Of a DNA stretch of 50,631 nucleotides, positions 17,064 to 26,819 are shown piece after piece; the first letter of the stretch is position 1, and every line of letters starts with the position of its first letter. The notes beneath the pieces are model-generated. The model made no database searches, was not told where the DNA came from, and saw nothing but the letters and a program-made list of their open reading frames with translations. Both the position numbers and the translations under genes were made by a program. This DNA comes from Erysipelotrichaceae bacterium. Lineage in GTDB: Bacteria; Bacillota_I; Bacilli_A; Erysipelotrichales; Erysipelotrichaceae. The stretch lies in NCBI GenBank assembly GCA_030528645.1, contig JAUMYM010000009.1, forward strand, positions 1 to 50,631. The letters run 5' to 3'.

Positions 17064-18106
17064 GTTTGTTCTCCATTTTTATAATTTGCACGCAACTGTC
17101 CGCAAGCAGCATCAATGTCATCCCCTTGTCTTGCACGTAGAGTTGCTTTTACATTCAGTTTCATTAAAGTATCATAAAACCTTAAAGCTTCGATATCACT
17201 CACACCTTGATAACCATGTTCACTTACTGCATTATACGGTATTAAATTGACATAGGCATTCATGCCTGAAATTAATTTTGCTAATTGTTTTGCATCTTCT
17301 TTTGAATCATTTACATCTTTTAACAAAATATATTCAAATGTAATACGACGATTATTTAAAGTACTATATTCTTTTAATGCACTTATAAGTTCCTTTAAAT
17401 TATAACATTGATTAATAGGCATTAATTCACTACGAAGTGCATCATTAGCCGCATGCAAAGAAATTGCCAAATTAAACTGGGTCTTTTCTTTTGCAAATTG
17501 TCTAATTTTAGGAACAATACCACAAGTTGAAATCGTAATATGTCGAGCACCTATTGCTAAACCTAAGTCATGATTAACAATACGACAAAAGTTCATCACA
17601 TGATCATAATTATCAAACGGTTCCCCCGTCCCCATAACAACAATATTACTTACACGTTCTTCTTTTTCATCTAAATAACGTTGTACATACATAATCTGTG
17701 CAACAATTTCACCAGCTGTTAAGTTTCTTTGTTTCTTCAATAAACCACTGGCACAAAACTTACATCCCATATTACAACCAACCTGAGATGTTACACATAC
17801 GCTTTTACCATAACTAAAACTCATTAAAACTGTTTCAATTAAAGCACCATCTTGAAGCTTAAACAGATATTTAATCGTACCATCTTTACTTTCTTGTTTT
17901 TTTACAAGTATAAGCGGATCTATAATAAATTCTTGTTTGAAATAGCCTAATGTTTTATGATCAACATCACTCATCGTATCAAACTCTACTACACGTTTTT
18001 TATATAACCACGAAAAGATTTGTTTAGCACGATACTTCTTTAAACCTAAAGTATCAACAACAAATCCCTCTAATTGTTCTAATGTAAAATCATACATTGT
18101 TTTCAT
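17060..18106 (-). CDS. rlmN: Dual-specificity rRNA/tRNA C2-methyladenosine methyltransferase RlmN
   Basis: This radical-SAM enzyme makes m2A2503 in 23S rRNA and m2A37 in some tRNAs. The cluster motif is CNMGCKFCASG at about residues 109-119. The methyl-carrying cysteines are expected near the C-terminus, where AACGQLRAN is present at about 334-342. GTGEPFDNYD and ISLHAANDALRSELMP are family blocks. The length of 348 aa is typical. Cfr is a paralogue, but the Bacillus-like position before prpC-prkC-rsgA favours RlmN. Confidence 0.95.
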   Translation of the reverse strand: MKTMYDFTLEQLEGFVVDTLGLKKYRAKQIFSWLYKKRVVEFDTMSDVDHKTLGYFKQEFIIDPLILVKKQESKDGTIKYLFKLQDGALIETVLMSFSYGKSVCVTSQVGCNMGCKFCASGLLKKQRNLTAGEIVAQIMYVQRYLDEKEERVSNIVVMGTGEPFDNYDHVMNFCRIVNHDLGLAIGARHITISTCGIVPKIRQFAKEKTQFNLAISLHAANDALRSELMPINQCYNLKELISALKEYSTLNNRRITFEYILLKDVNDSKEDAKQLAKLISGMNAYVNLIPYNAVSEHGYQGVSDIEALRFYDTLMKLNVKATLRARQGDDIDAACGQLRANYKNGEQT

Positions 18107-18132
18107 ATCTTCACCCTAAATATTTTACCACA

Positions 18133-19341
18133 CTATTTTATTCTTTGACATAAAGCCATATAAAAACCATCACTATCAAACTCAAAAGGAAAGATGGTGC
18201 GTTGTTGAATTAATTTAAAATCTTCATGTTTTGATAAAAAGTGTTCTATTTGTTTTTCATTTTCTTTCTTATTTAATGTACAGGTACTATATACAAAATA
18301 ACCATTGACCTTTACATACTTAGTAATATTTTCTAAAATCTTTGCCTGTAATGCAACCAATTCATCAATGGTTTCCGGTTGTATACGCATTGCAATTTCA
18401 CATTTATGACTCAATGTCCCTAAACCACTACATGGTACATCTAACAAAATACGATCAAAGACTTTATCAAAACTTACTGTACTTGTATCACATACTTGAT
18501 ATTGAAGATTCAAAAAGCCATAACTTTGCATTTTTTCTTGTACCAGTTGTAAACGATGCAAATGTATATCACAAGCAATAAGACTTCCTGTATGCCCTAA
18601 CGCTGAGGCAATTTGAACGGTTTTACTACCAGGAGCACTACATGCATCTAAAACATCTTGGTGTTTATTTACTTGAAGTAATTTTACAATTTGTTGACTT
18701 CCATAATCTTGTATATCAAAAACATGATGAATAAATTCTTTGCTATGTACCAAATTATGTTTACTTGTAAAACAAGTATCATCGATTTGTTTGACATCTA
18801 AATGTTTAATATCTTGAATGGTATAACCAGTATTCAAACGATAAAACATAGTTGCTTTTTTTAGTTTAGATTCCAATATTTTTTGTGTAGTTTCACTTCC
18901 ATATTGTTTATGCCACATTGCAACAACCCACGAAGGAAGCGAGTAATAAATACCAAGATGTTCAAAAGAATCTAAGTGTAATTGTTTTTCTTTACGTGCT
19001 AAAAATGCCCTTAATACAGCATTGACAAATCCTTTTTGATTCTTAGCTAATGTACATGCATCATTAACAACCGCATAATCCGGATCATTGGTATATAACA
19101 ATAAATAAATTGCCATATCGATTAAAATCGCAATTTTATTTTTCGGTTTATGTTTCACTAAATCCATCCATTGATATCTTAGATAACGATAATTTCTTAA
19201 TACCCCATAAACAACTTCACTAATATATCCACGTTTTACTGAATCTACCTTCATTAATGCTTGACGCATAATAAGATTACTATACTTTCCATCAAGCATT
19301 ATTTCTTGTAGTAATTGATAAGCTATTTCTCTTTGACTCAT
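18133..19341 (-). CDS. rsmB: 16S rRNA (cytosine967-C5)-methyltransferase RsmB
   Basis: An N-terminal NusB-like RNA-binding domain (about 1-130, including VNAVLRAF) is fused to a SAM methyltransferase (about 150-402). Catalytic features are DACSAPGSKT (SAM), LDVPCSGLGTLSHK (Cys of motif IV) and YSTCTLNKKENE (nucleophilic Cys of motif VI). The length is 402 aa, slightly compact. No strong ribosome site precedes the ATG, and it starts one base after priA ends, so translation probably depends on coupling. Confidence 0.94.
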   Translation of the reverse strand: MSQREIAYQLLQEIMLDGKYSNLIMRQALMKVDSVKRGYISEVVYGVLRNYRYLRYQWMDLVKHKPKNKIAILIDMAIYLLLYTNDPDYAVVNDACTLAKNQKGFVNAVLRAFLARKEKQLHLDSFEHLGIYYSLPSWVVAMWHKQYGSETTQKILESKLKKATMFYRLNTGYTIQDIKHLDVKQIDDTCFTSKHNLVHSKEFIHHVFDIQDYGSQQIVKLLQVNKHQDVLDACSAPGSKTVQIASALGHTGSLIACDIHLHRLQLVQEKMQSYGFLNLQYQVCDTSTVSFDKVFDRILLDVPCSGLGTLSHKCEIAMRIQPETIDELVALQAKILENITKYVKVNGYFVYSTCTLNKKENEKQIEHFLSKHEDFKLIQQRTIFPFEFDSDGFYMALCQRIK

Positions 19342-19342
19342 A

Positions 19343-21490
19343 TTAATCTAAATAATACGGATTCACATCAACCCTAATATTACTTTTTCCTTTCTTATCA
19401 AAATATAATTTAATAATTTCATATACTTCTTTTTGCATTGCTTGTAAATCTTTGCCTTTAATAATAAAACGATAGCGATGATAATTCACTAACTTTAAGA
19501 TTTTACTAGGACCTAGACGTTCAAAGGAGCATTGTTCAAATAATGAAAGTAAATACTGTAACGACTCTAATGCAACATGATCATAAATATCACTAATATA
19601 TATAGCAATAAAGTAAGTATATGGTGGATATTGTCCTAAATGACGAAACTTCATTTCTTGCACAAAGAAAGATGGATAATCATTTTTAATGGCACATTGA
19701 ATTGCATAATGATCTGCATGGAATACCTGTACCATAACACTTCCCTTGGTATGACTACGACCACTACGACCACTTGCTTGAACAATTAAATCAAAGGTTG
19801 TCTCCACACTACGATAATCTAAGCGATTCAAACCTGCATCTGCATTTAAAATACCTACCAATGATACATTAGGAAAATCTAAGCCTTTTGCAATCATTTG
19901 AGTACCTAATAAAATGTCATATTCTTGCTTCTCGAAAGCATTTAACATATGAAAATGACTATTTTTATGTCCGGTCGTATCTTGATCCATCCTTAAAACT
20001 CTAGCTTCCGGAAACAATGTATGTAACAGCTCTTCTACTTTTTGAGTTCCATAACCATACGTTGAAAATTTATGATAACCACAACTAGGACAAGTTTGCG
20101 GTAATGGTTTAGTTAACCCACAAACATGACATTTCAAACAATCATCACTACGATGATAACTCATCACAACATCACAACAATCACACATAATCACATGTTG
20201 GCAACTACTACATTGATATAAAGTGGTATAACCTCGTCGATTTAATAAAATAATAATTTGTTGTTGTTTCGCTAAGGTTTCTTTTATTGCCTGTAAAAGT
20301 GGTTTAGATAAGATAGCTTTATGATCTTCTTTCATACTTTTTTGCATATCAATCAGCTTTACTACAGGCATTTGTTCATTAATTCTTTGATTTAAAGATA
20401 CCAAATGATATACCTTTTTTATTGCTTTGGCATACGTATCAATCAAGGGTGTTGCACTGGCTAAGATTACTTTCCCTTTAAAGTATTCATTACGTTTTAT
20501 TGCAATGTCAATGGTGTTATAGCAAGGCACTTTATCTTGTTTATAAGAAGCGTCATGAGCTTCATCTAAAATTATAAAGCCAAGCTGATCAAACGGCATA
20601 AAAATACTTGAACGAGTTCCCACAACAACTGAAACTTCTTTATTCATAACCAATTGATACTGTTGATATTTCTCACTATTATTTAAGCCTGAATGATAAA
20701 TAGCAACATTATCTCCAAAAATCGCAGTTACTCTTTGTATCATCATAGTCGTAAGTGCTATTTCAGGTACTAAAATTAATACTTGCTTCCCTTGTTTTAC
20801 AGCTTGATATGCCAAATGCAAATACACTTCCGTTTTTCCACTGCCTGTAATTCCATGCAATACATATGTAGTATGATGCGTTTCCATAATCTCTTTATAA
20901 CACGCCTGTTGATTTGTGGTTAATGTTTTTAAAGTGCCCTGTGCCTGAAAAGTATTCTTCCTGTAATTGACTTCATATTTTATTAAAGCATTTAACCTTA
21001 GCAAACGATTTACACGACTTAGACTAATCTTTCTAGCTTCACTTAAAAGCATTGGCTCTTTAAATGTATATAAAAATTCTCTTATATCCTCTTTTAAAGA
21101 AGTGGTATCAAAGTCTTTATTACACTTCACCATCGTTTTCATAACGATTTTTTGCTTACGATTTGATGGTTTAATACTGCTAGGTAACATAGCTTGATAA
21201 CACGCAATAGTAGGACTAATGGTTGTTTGCGCCATCCATTTTCCTAAAGCCATTAATTCTTCATTTAAAATTGGTCTTTCATCCATTACCTGATATATTT
21301 CTTTTATTTCATATTCTAGGATTGGTAAAACATCAACTTGTTGTACTTGGTTAACAAATCCAACCAACGTTTGCTTATGAAAAGAAACAAGCACACGACA
21401 ACCAACATGAACTTCTTGTTTACAACTATATGTATACGTTTGATCAATTTTAAAAACAGGATGACTAATCCAAACTTCAACTAGATACAT
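19343..21490 (-). CDS. priA: Primosomal replication-restart helicase PriA
   Basis: This is the 3'-to-5' DNA helicase that reloads the replisome at stalled forks. The 715 aa hold an N-terminal DNA-binding domain (about 1-100), Walker A GITGSGKTEVY, DEAH box in LDEAHDASYK, paired zinc-binding cysteines in CSSCQHVIMCDCC...CHVCG...CPSCG, and ASGRSGR (motif VI). An upstream TTG (21511) opens the frame earlier, but AGAGG seven bases before the ATG at 21490 fixes the start, four bases after the upstream stop. In Bacillus def and fmt follow priA; here rsmB follows directly. Confidence 0.95.
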   Translation of the reverse strand: MYLVEVWISHPVFKIDQTYTYSCKQEVHVGCRVLVSFHKQTLVGFVNQVQQVDVLPILEYEIKEIYQVMDERPILNEELMALGKWMAQTTISPTIACYQAMLPSSIKPSNRKQKIVMKTMVKCNKDFDTTSLKEDIREFLYTFKEPMLLSEARKISLSRVNRLLRLNALIKYEVNYRKNTFQAQGTLKTLTTNQQACYKEIMETHHTTYVLHGITGSGKTEVYLHLAYQAVKQGKQVLILVPEIALTTMMIQRVTAIFGDNVAIYHSGLNNSEKYQQYQLVMNKEVSVVVGTRSSIFMPFDQLGFIILDEAHDASYKQDKVPCYNTIDIAIKRNEYFKGKVILASATPLIDTYAKAIKKVYHLVSLNQRINEQMPVVKLIDMQKSMKEDHKAILSKPLLQAIKETLAKQQQIIILLNRRGYTTLYQCSSCQHVIMCDCCDVVMSYHRSDDCLKCHVCGLTKPLPQTCPSCGYHKFSTYGYGTQKVEELLHTLFPEARVLRMDQDTTGHKNSHFHMLNAFEKQEYDILLGTQMIAKGLDFPNVSLVGILNADAGLNRLDYRSVETTFDLIVQASGRSGRSHTKGSVMVQVFHADHYAIQCAIKNDYPSFFVQEMKFRHLGQYPPYTYFIAIYISDIYDHVALESLQYLLSLFEQCSFERLGPSKILKLVNYHRYRFIIKGKDLQAMQKEVYEIIKLYFDKKGKSNIRVDVNPYYLD

Positions 21491-21494
21491 GACG

Positions 21495-22019
21495 CTACCT
21501 CTTATTAACAATTATAACATCTAACTTTACATCAGTTTCATTGGTTTCAATAAAATCTACAAAATAAAAATCATAAGCTAATCCTATTTTAAGACATGAA
21601 TGATTTGCAAAATATCGATCATAAAATCCTTTTCCATATCCTATACGATGATTATATTGATCATAAGCAAGCATAGGTACAAACATAATCGAGATATTAT
21701 CCACTACTACCTTAGTAGTAGGTTCTAAAAGATGAAAATAACCTTCTTCCAGTTGATTGACATCTGTAATTTCATAAAAGATTAAATCTTGACCAACAAC
21801 TTTTGGAACAGCCACCCGAATACTCTGCTTTAAAAGATAATCTATAAGCAAAAACGTATCTACCTCATCCATCCTACTAACATATACACCCACAACATCA
21901 CTTGGTTTTATATATGTAATGGCTTGTTTAAAGATATTCATATCAAAAAGAGCTTTATCCTCTTTTGACAAAGCTCTTCTTAAAGACATCTTAGATTTAC
22001 GAATCGATGCTTTATCCAA
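21495..22019 (-). CDS. 5-formyltetrahydrofolate cyclo-ligase
   Basis: This is a 174-residue MTHFS/YgfA family enzyme that recycles 5-formyl-THF to 5,10-methenyl-THF with ATP. The C-terminal hallmark is [12 protein letters not shown] (about 125-136), after [11 protein letters not shown]. The N-terminal start [17 protein letters not shown] is set by a TTG at 22019 with GGAGG six bases upstream; an earlier in-frame TTG at 22037 lacks a good site. It overlaps sufB by 8 bp, tying one-carbon metabolism to the suf transcript. Confidence 0.92.
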   Translation of the reverse strand: MDKASIRKSKMSLRRALSKEDKALFDMNIFKQAITYIKPSDVVGVYVSRMDEVDTFLLIDYLLKQSIRVAVPKVVGQDLIFYEITDVNQLEEGYFHLLEPTTKVVVDNISIMFVPMLAYDQYNHRIGYGKGFYDRYFANHSCLKIGLAYDFYFVDFIETNETDVKLDVIIVNKR

Positions 22020-23421
22020 CAGAACCCTCCATATCAAGTTTTAACAATTGGTTTAACTCAACTGCATATTCCATTGGAAGCTCACGTGTAAATGGCTCTA
22101 AGAAGCCCATAACAATCATATCTGTTGCGGTTTCTTCATCTAAACCACGTGACATTAAATAAAACAATTGTTCTTCTGAAATCTTAGAAACCGTTGCTTC
22201 ATGTTCAATGGTACTATGACTATTTACAGTTTCATTAATTGGTAAGGTATCTGATTTACTAATACCATCTAAAATTAAAGTATCACACTCAATTTTACTT
22301 TTTGCTTTATAGGCATCTTTACCATGATACACCAATCCACGGTAATCTACTTCACCACCATTACGCGCTACCGATTTTGAAACAATGGTACTGGTTGTGT
22401 ATGGTGCTAGATGAATCATCTTAGCTCCTGCATCTAAAATTTGATTTTTACCTGCAACTGCAATCGAAATAGTAATCCCTTTCGCATATTCTCCTTTTAA
22501 GATACATGCAGGATACTTCATCGTAATAGAAGAACCAATATTTCCATCAATCCACTCCATTGTACCATAAGCATCTACAACTGCACGCTTCGTTACTAAA
22601 TTCAAAATATTATTTGACCAGTTTTGTACTGTACTATAACGACATTTCGCATTTTCTTTGACAATAATTTCAACAACTGCAGCATGTAAAGAATCCTTAG
22701 AATAAACAGGAGCTGTACAACCTTCTACATAATGTACATCAGCACCCTCATCCACAATGATTAAAGTTCGTTCAAATTGACCCATTTGTTCAGAGTTAAT
22801 TCTAAAATAAGACTGTAAAGGCTTATCTAACTTAACACCTTTTGGTACATAAATAAATGAACCGCCAGACCAAACCGCACTATTTAATGCTGCATACTTA
22901 TTATCTTGATTACTTACCACCGTTGCAAAATACTCTTTAAACAATTCCGGATATTGTTTTAACGCACTATCCGTATCTAAAAAGATAACACCCTTATCTT
23001 CCACTTCCTTTAGCATATTGTGGTACACCACTTCAGATTCATATTGTGTAGATACACCAGCTAAAAATTTTTGTTCAGCTTCCGGAATCCCTAATTTATC
23101 AAACGTATTCTTAATCGTTTCCGGTACATCATCCCAAGAAGACTCTGATTTATCACTTGACTTAATGTAGTAAGTAAACTCATCAAAATCGATATCCAAA
23201 GTTGGACCAAAATTAGGTTGGGGCATAGCTTTAAACTTATGGTAAGAATCCAAACGAAACTCTAACATCCATTGAGGTTCTTGTTTCTTAGCAGAAATTG
23301 CTTTAATGACTTCTTCATTTAAGCCTTTGTCTGTTTGATAAACACTTTCTACCTCATCTTTAAATCCATATTTATACTCTAGCTGGCTATTTAAAAATTC
23401 TTCATTCTTATTATTCGTCAT
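22012..23421 (-). CDS. sufB: Fe-S cluster assembly scaffold SufB
   Basis: This is the main scaffold subunit of the SufBCD complex. The 469 aa contain the family blocks [46 protein letters not shown]-like [18 protein letters not shown], and the C-terminal [21 protein letters not shown]. The ATG at 23421 is used; an earlier GTG is ignored because GAGGTG lies four bases before the ATG. It overlaps sufU by 11 bp. SufB follows sufU in the order C-D-S-U-B, as in many Firmicutes. Confidence 0.96.
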   Translation of the reverse strand: MTNNKNEEFLNSQLEYKYGFKDEVESVYQTDKGLNEEVIKAISAKKQEPQWMLEFRLDSYHKFKAMPQPNFGPTLDIDFDEFTYYIKSSDKSESSWDDVPETIKNTFDKLGIPEAEQKFLAGVSTQYESEVVYHNMLKEVEDKGVIFLDTDSALKQYPELFKEYFATVVSNQDNKYAALNSAVWSGGSFIYVPKGVKLDKPLQSYFRINSEQMGQFERTLIIVDEGADVHYVEGCTAPVYSKDSLHAAVVEIIVKENAKCRYSTVQNWSNNILNLVTKRAVVDAYGTMEWIDGNIGSSITMKYPACILKGEYAKGITISIAVAGKNQILDAGAKMIHLAPYTTSTIVSKSVARNGGEVDYRGLVYHGKDAYKAKSKIECDTLILDGISKSDTLPINETVNSHSTIEHEATVSKISEEQLFYLMSRGLDEETATDMIVMGFLEPFTRELPMEYAVELNQLLKLDMEGSVG

Positions 23422-23857
23422 TTGACACCTCACTTTCTTCGATTAATTCACTAATCGCATTGACACCAATCAATCCACATTTAATGCGATTGGCTTGTTT
23501 TGATAAATTACAAAAGCAATTTGCTTCTTCTAAAAGCTCACTATCATAATCCAATTCATTTAACATCGCACGATATTGTGCAATGATGTGTTTTGCTTGT
23601 TTGATGTCTTTGTTTTTTAATAATGCAGTCATAATAGAAGTAGAACTTGTTGAAATCGTACAAGCTACTCCATCAAAACGCAAATCCTTAATCACACCAT
23701 CTTCAATTTTACTTTGTACATAAATATCATCAATACATGATTCACTTGCCATATGCTTTGTCTTATAGCTTTCATCTTCCACTAGTTTTTTATTGCGTGG
23801 ATTTGTATAATGATCCATAATAATAGCTCTCATTAAATTTTGATCAAAATATGTCAT
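23411..23857 (-). CDS. sufU: SufU, zinc-dependent sulfur-transfer partner of SufS
   Basis: This 148-residue IscU-like protein accepts sulfur from SufS in Firmicutes. The metal ligands are kept: ESCIDD (first Cys and Asp, where most SufU have CGD), [11 protein letters not shown] (second Cys), and NRIKC (third Cys, near residue 128). The Gly between the first Cys and Asp is replaced by Ile, a small deviation. The N-terminus matches the family ([14 protein letters not shown]). It is placed between sufS and sufB, with AGGAGA upstream. Confidence 0.93.
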   Translation of the reverse strand: MTYFDQNLMRAIIMDHYTNPRNKKLVEDESYKTKHMASESCIDDIYVQSKIEDGVIKDLRFDGVACTISTSSTSIMTALLKNKDIKQAKHIIAQYRAMLNELDYDSELLEEANCFCNLSKQANRIKCGLIGVNAISELIEESEVSNDE

Positions 23858-23866
23858 AGTACTCTC

Positions 23867-25084
23867 CTAGATTACAACTGCGATACATTTTTCAAGTGTA
23901 ATTTCACTCAACACTTGAATAAACGCATCAATTTCTTCTTTCGTATTATAAAAATAGACACTAGCACGTAATGTTTCTGATGCTTGAATGACATCTATTA
24001 AAATTTTTGCACAATGATTTCCTGCACGAATAGCAAAACCTTTACTACTTAAATAACTGGCAACATCTTGAGCAAAGATTCCTTTCACATTAAAAGTAAC
24101 AATGCCACAAGTGCCAGATGGATTATAAATCACAACATGCTCTAACGGACGAAGTTTTTCAATAAAATATCGATTTAACTCTTTTTCATATTCTTCAATA
24201 TGTTCCATACCAATATCCATTAAATATTCAACAGCCGCTTTTAAACCCAATACCCCTTCAATTGCTGGAGTACCTGCCTCGAATTTATAAGGAGCATTCT
24301 TTAATAAAATATTCCCACAGATATCAAAACGAGCATTAGAACCACCACCCAATAAAAATGGATCTGTTGCTTGCAGTAAATCATATTTACCATATAATAC
24401 ACCAACCCCTGTTGGACCACACATTTTATGAGCACTAAAAGCTAAAAAATCAACATCTAAATCTTGAACATCAATTTTTAAATGAGGAACAGATTGTGCT
24501 CCATCCACAACAACAATAGCACCATAACTATGTGCAATCTTACAAATTTCTTTCATTGGTACTTTATGCCCTAATACATTAGAAACTTGAGCTAAAGTAA
24601 CAACTTTGACCTTATCATGCATCGCTTTCTTAAAGTTTTCAACACTTAAAATACCTTCCTCATTTAATGGAACATATTCTATTTTGGCCTTTGTAACTTC
24701 ACTTACCTTAAACCAAGGTAAAATATTACTTGCATGTTCTGCCTCTGTTGATAAAATAACATCGCCTTCTTTTAAATACTTTTGTCCATATCCATAGGCA
24801 ACAAGATTCAATGAAGAACTCGCTCCACTTGTAAAAACAATTTCTCTACTTGTCGCATTTAAAAACTTCGCTACTGCTTCTCTTGCTTGATCAAATTGGT
24901 TTGAAACTTGAAAAGACAAATCATAGTCTCCTCGGTGAACATTAACAGAACAATTTTCATAGTAATCCATAACTGCATTTATCACCTTATAAGGTTTAAA
25001 TGTCGTTGCTGCATTATCAAAATAAACTAAATTATCTTTCTTTAGCATTGGAAACTCATTACGAATGTTCGTTAAATCAAGCAT
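23867..25084 (-). CDS. sufS: Cysteine desulfurase SufS
   Basis: This PLP enzyme takes sulfur from cysteine for Fe-S clusters. The 405 aa show YFDNAATTFKP, the PLP-Lys motif FSAHKMCGPTGVGVLYG, FEAGTPAIEG, and the catalytic Cys loop AIRAGNHCAK (Cys about 358; the usual HHC is NHC here). The RAS...YNTKEEID tail is typical of group II enzymes. Its ATG overlaps the end of sufD by 13 bp. The operon partner SufU is the expected sulfur acceptor. Confidence 0.96.
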   Translation of the reverse strand: MLDLTNIRNEFPMLKKDNLVYFDNAATTFKPYKVINAVMDYYENCSVNVHRGDYDLSFQVSNQFDQAREAVAKFLNATSREIVFTSGASSSLNLVAYGYGQKYLKEGDVILSTEAEHASNILPWFKVSEVTKAKIEYVPLNEEGILSVENFKKAMHDKVKVVTLAQVSNVLGHKVPMKEICKIAHSYGAIVVVDGAQSVPHLKIDVQDLDVDFLAFSAHKMCGPTGVGVLYGKYDLLQATDPFLLGGGSNARFDICGNILLKNAPYKFEAGTPAIEGVLGLKAAVEYLMDIGMEHIEEYEKELNRYFIEKLRPLEHVVIYNPSGTCGIVTFNVKGIFAQDVASYLSSKGFAIRAGNHCAKILIDVIQASETLRASVYFYNTKEEIDAFIQVLSEITLEKCIAVVI

Positions 25085-25863
25085 AATGCATTCACCTTAT
25101 CTTCTATTTTTGTTTTCAATAATTCTTTTAATTGCTCATCATCAATAAAATCAACAATTGGTGTTAAATATCCAATCGTAATTAAATTGGTTGCTTCTTT
25201 ATACGTTAATCCTCTTGATTGTAAATAATACATTTGATTTTCATCAATTTGCCCAACGGAAGCTGCATGAGAAGCTTGTAAATCATTTTCATCAATCAAT
25301 AGTAAAGGACTAATATTGGCTTTTTTAATATCACCAAACGTCAAACAACGGCTAGTTTGAAAATTAGTAGCTCCTTTACTTCCTTTCATAATATTACCAA
25401 TTGCCTCTAATGCAAAGACACCCTTTTCCGTATTAATACAGTGATTTTCCATTTCTACATGTGTATTTACATTACTATTCATACACTCAATGCGATATGA
25501 CTTATCATTATTATTTAAAGTAGCTGTTTTTAAATGCAACGTGCTATTTGGACGCTCTAAAACACTTTTACTATCATAAATGACATTACCCATGGATAAT
25601 TGTCCAAACGCCACCTTAACAACACTATTTTCTTTTAATTCATTTACTTCGTTTATCTCTACATCAAAATCACAATCATTCCAATATAAAATATGATAAT
25701 TTCCATCCGAAAATAATGTATGCAAACTAATTTTTTTAGCACTTTTAATTAATACATATAATGAACTATCCATTCCATGCCCAACAATTGATAATTTTAA
25801 ATCTTCTTTCGTATCAATGGTATATGTATTAAATCCAGGCTTCAACACTAATGTTTCTTCCAT
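25072..25863 (-). CDS. sufD: SufD-like Fe-S assembly subunit, short form
   Basis: This is the SufB paralogue of the SufBCD complex. It has the family C-terminal part HAASVGQIDENQMYYLQSRG (cut here: SHAASVGQIDE...YLQSRGL) and ATNLITIGYL. It is only 263 aa, against roughly 420 in Bacillus and E. coli: the N-terminal helical domain is absent and the beta-helix is shortened. No upstream frame remnant is visible, since sufC ends on its start codon (TAATG). The shortening therefore looks evolved rather than a recent break. The heterodimer-contact C-terminus is retained. Confidence 0.9.
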   Translation of the reverse strand: MEETLVLKPGFNTYTIDTKEDLKLSIVGHGMDSSLYVLIKSAKKISLHTLFSDGNYHILYWNDCDFDVEINEVNELKENSVVKVAFGQLSMGNVIYDSKSVLERPNSTLHLKTATLNNNDKSYRIECMNSNVNTHVEMENHCINTEKGVFALEAIGNIMKGSKGATNFQTSRCLTFGDIKKANISPLLLIDENDLQASHAASVGQIDENQMYYLQSRGLTYKEATNLITIGYLTPIVDFIDDEQLKELLKTKIEDKVNALCLI

Positions 25864-26681
25864 TATTTTACACCTTTATTTACAGCACAGCTTCCTAAAG
25901 AGTATACAATTGGACGAGTTTCGGTTTTAGGCTTAATCTTTAATTCTTTATATAACCAATCATAGCCCTCACCATCAATTTTATTTACCAATTCATAATC
26001 ACCTTGAGCCACAATCTTACCATCAACAATAACATGTGCATGTGTTGGTTTAATTAATTGATAAAAACGTTTATAGTGAGACACAACCAAAAGACCCATA
26101 TTGCTTTCTTTTACCATTTCATCTAAACCAGATGATACCACTTTAATCGCATCCACATCAAGTCCACTATCAATTTCATCTAACATTGCAATCGATGGTT
26201 TTAACATACGCATTTGTAAAATCTCATTACGTTTACGTTCTCCACCTGAAAAACCTTCATTTAAGAAACGATGAGCTAAATCTTTTTTCATATTTAATTT
26301 TTTGATATTACTTTCCATTTCCTTAATAAATTGGAACAATGGAATTGGCTCTTCACTACGAGCATTTAAACATGCACGTAAAAAATCACTATTTGTTACA
26401 CCTGTAATTTCTGCAGGATATTGCATCGCTAAAAATAAACCAGCTTTGCTTCTTTCATCAACACTCATACTTAAAACATCTTGACCATCAAATGTAATCG
26501 TACCATTTGTAACCACATATTTAGGATGACCCATAATAGCTGCTAGTAATGTTGATTTCCCATTACCATTTGGACCCATTAAGGCATGAATTTCTTTGTC
26601 TTTAATCGTTAAATCTATTCCTTTTAAGATTTCACGACCTTCTATTTCAACATATAGATTTCTAATATCTAAAGTTCCCAT
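25863..26681 (-). CDS. sufC: Fe-S assembly ATPase SufC
   Basis: This ABC-type ATPase powers the SufBCD complex and is cytosolic. The 272 aa include Walker A MGPNGNGKSTLL (about 36-47), the signature FSGGERKRNEILQM (about 143-156), Walker B PSIAMLDEIDSGLD, and the switch His in VVSHYKR. The ATG follows GGAGG. It is the first gene of the 14-gene leftward run, preceded by a divergent promoter region shared with the foldase operon. Confidence 0.97.
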   Translation of the reverse strand: MGTLDIRNLYVEIEGREILKGIDLTIKDKEIHALMGPNGNGKSTLLAAIMGHPKYVVTNGTITFDGQDVLSMSVDERSKAGLFLAMQYPAEITGVTNSDFLRACLNARSEEPIPLFQFIKEMESNIKKLNMKKDLAHRFLNEGFSGGERKRNEILQMRMLKPSIAMLDEIDSGLDVDAIKVVSSGLDEMVKESNMGLLVVSHYKRFYQLIKPTHAHVIVDGKIVAQGDYELVNKIDGEGYDWLYKELKIKPKTETRPIVYSLGSCAVNKGVK

Positions 26682-26706
26682 TTAATTACCTCCACAATTC
26701 TGAACC

Positions 26707-26735
26707 ATTATAACACATAACTTATCTTATACTAA
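26707..26735 (-). promoter_or_regulatory. Probable promoter of the suf operon
   Basis: A perfect -10 TATAAT (26707-26712) lies 26 bp before the sufC ATG, with a poor -35 (TTAGTA, 17-nt spacing). A second TATAAT at 26735-26740 lacks a spaced -35. A weak -35 would suit activator or repressor control, but no operator was identified. Confidence 0.5.
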
Positions 26736-26761
26736 TTATAACGCACTTTATTACATCTAAA

Positions 26762-26790
26762 TTGCAATAATAGATAAAATAACTTATAAT
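26762..26790 (+). promoter_or_regulatory. Promoter of the prsA-like operon
   Basis: TTGCAA (26762-26767), a 17-nt spacer and TATAAT (26785-26790) form a strong vegetative-type promoter about 30 bp before the start codon. Confidence 0.85.
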
Positions 26791-26819
26791 TATCATTGCT
26801 TTATATAAGGAGGAACAAA

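Noticed and set aside
23867-25084. Possible loss of the SufS active-site cysteine in the ETLRAS segment
   Set aside because: I first compared the wrong position. The catalytic Cys is in the RAGNHCA loop and is present.
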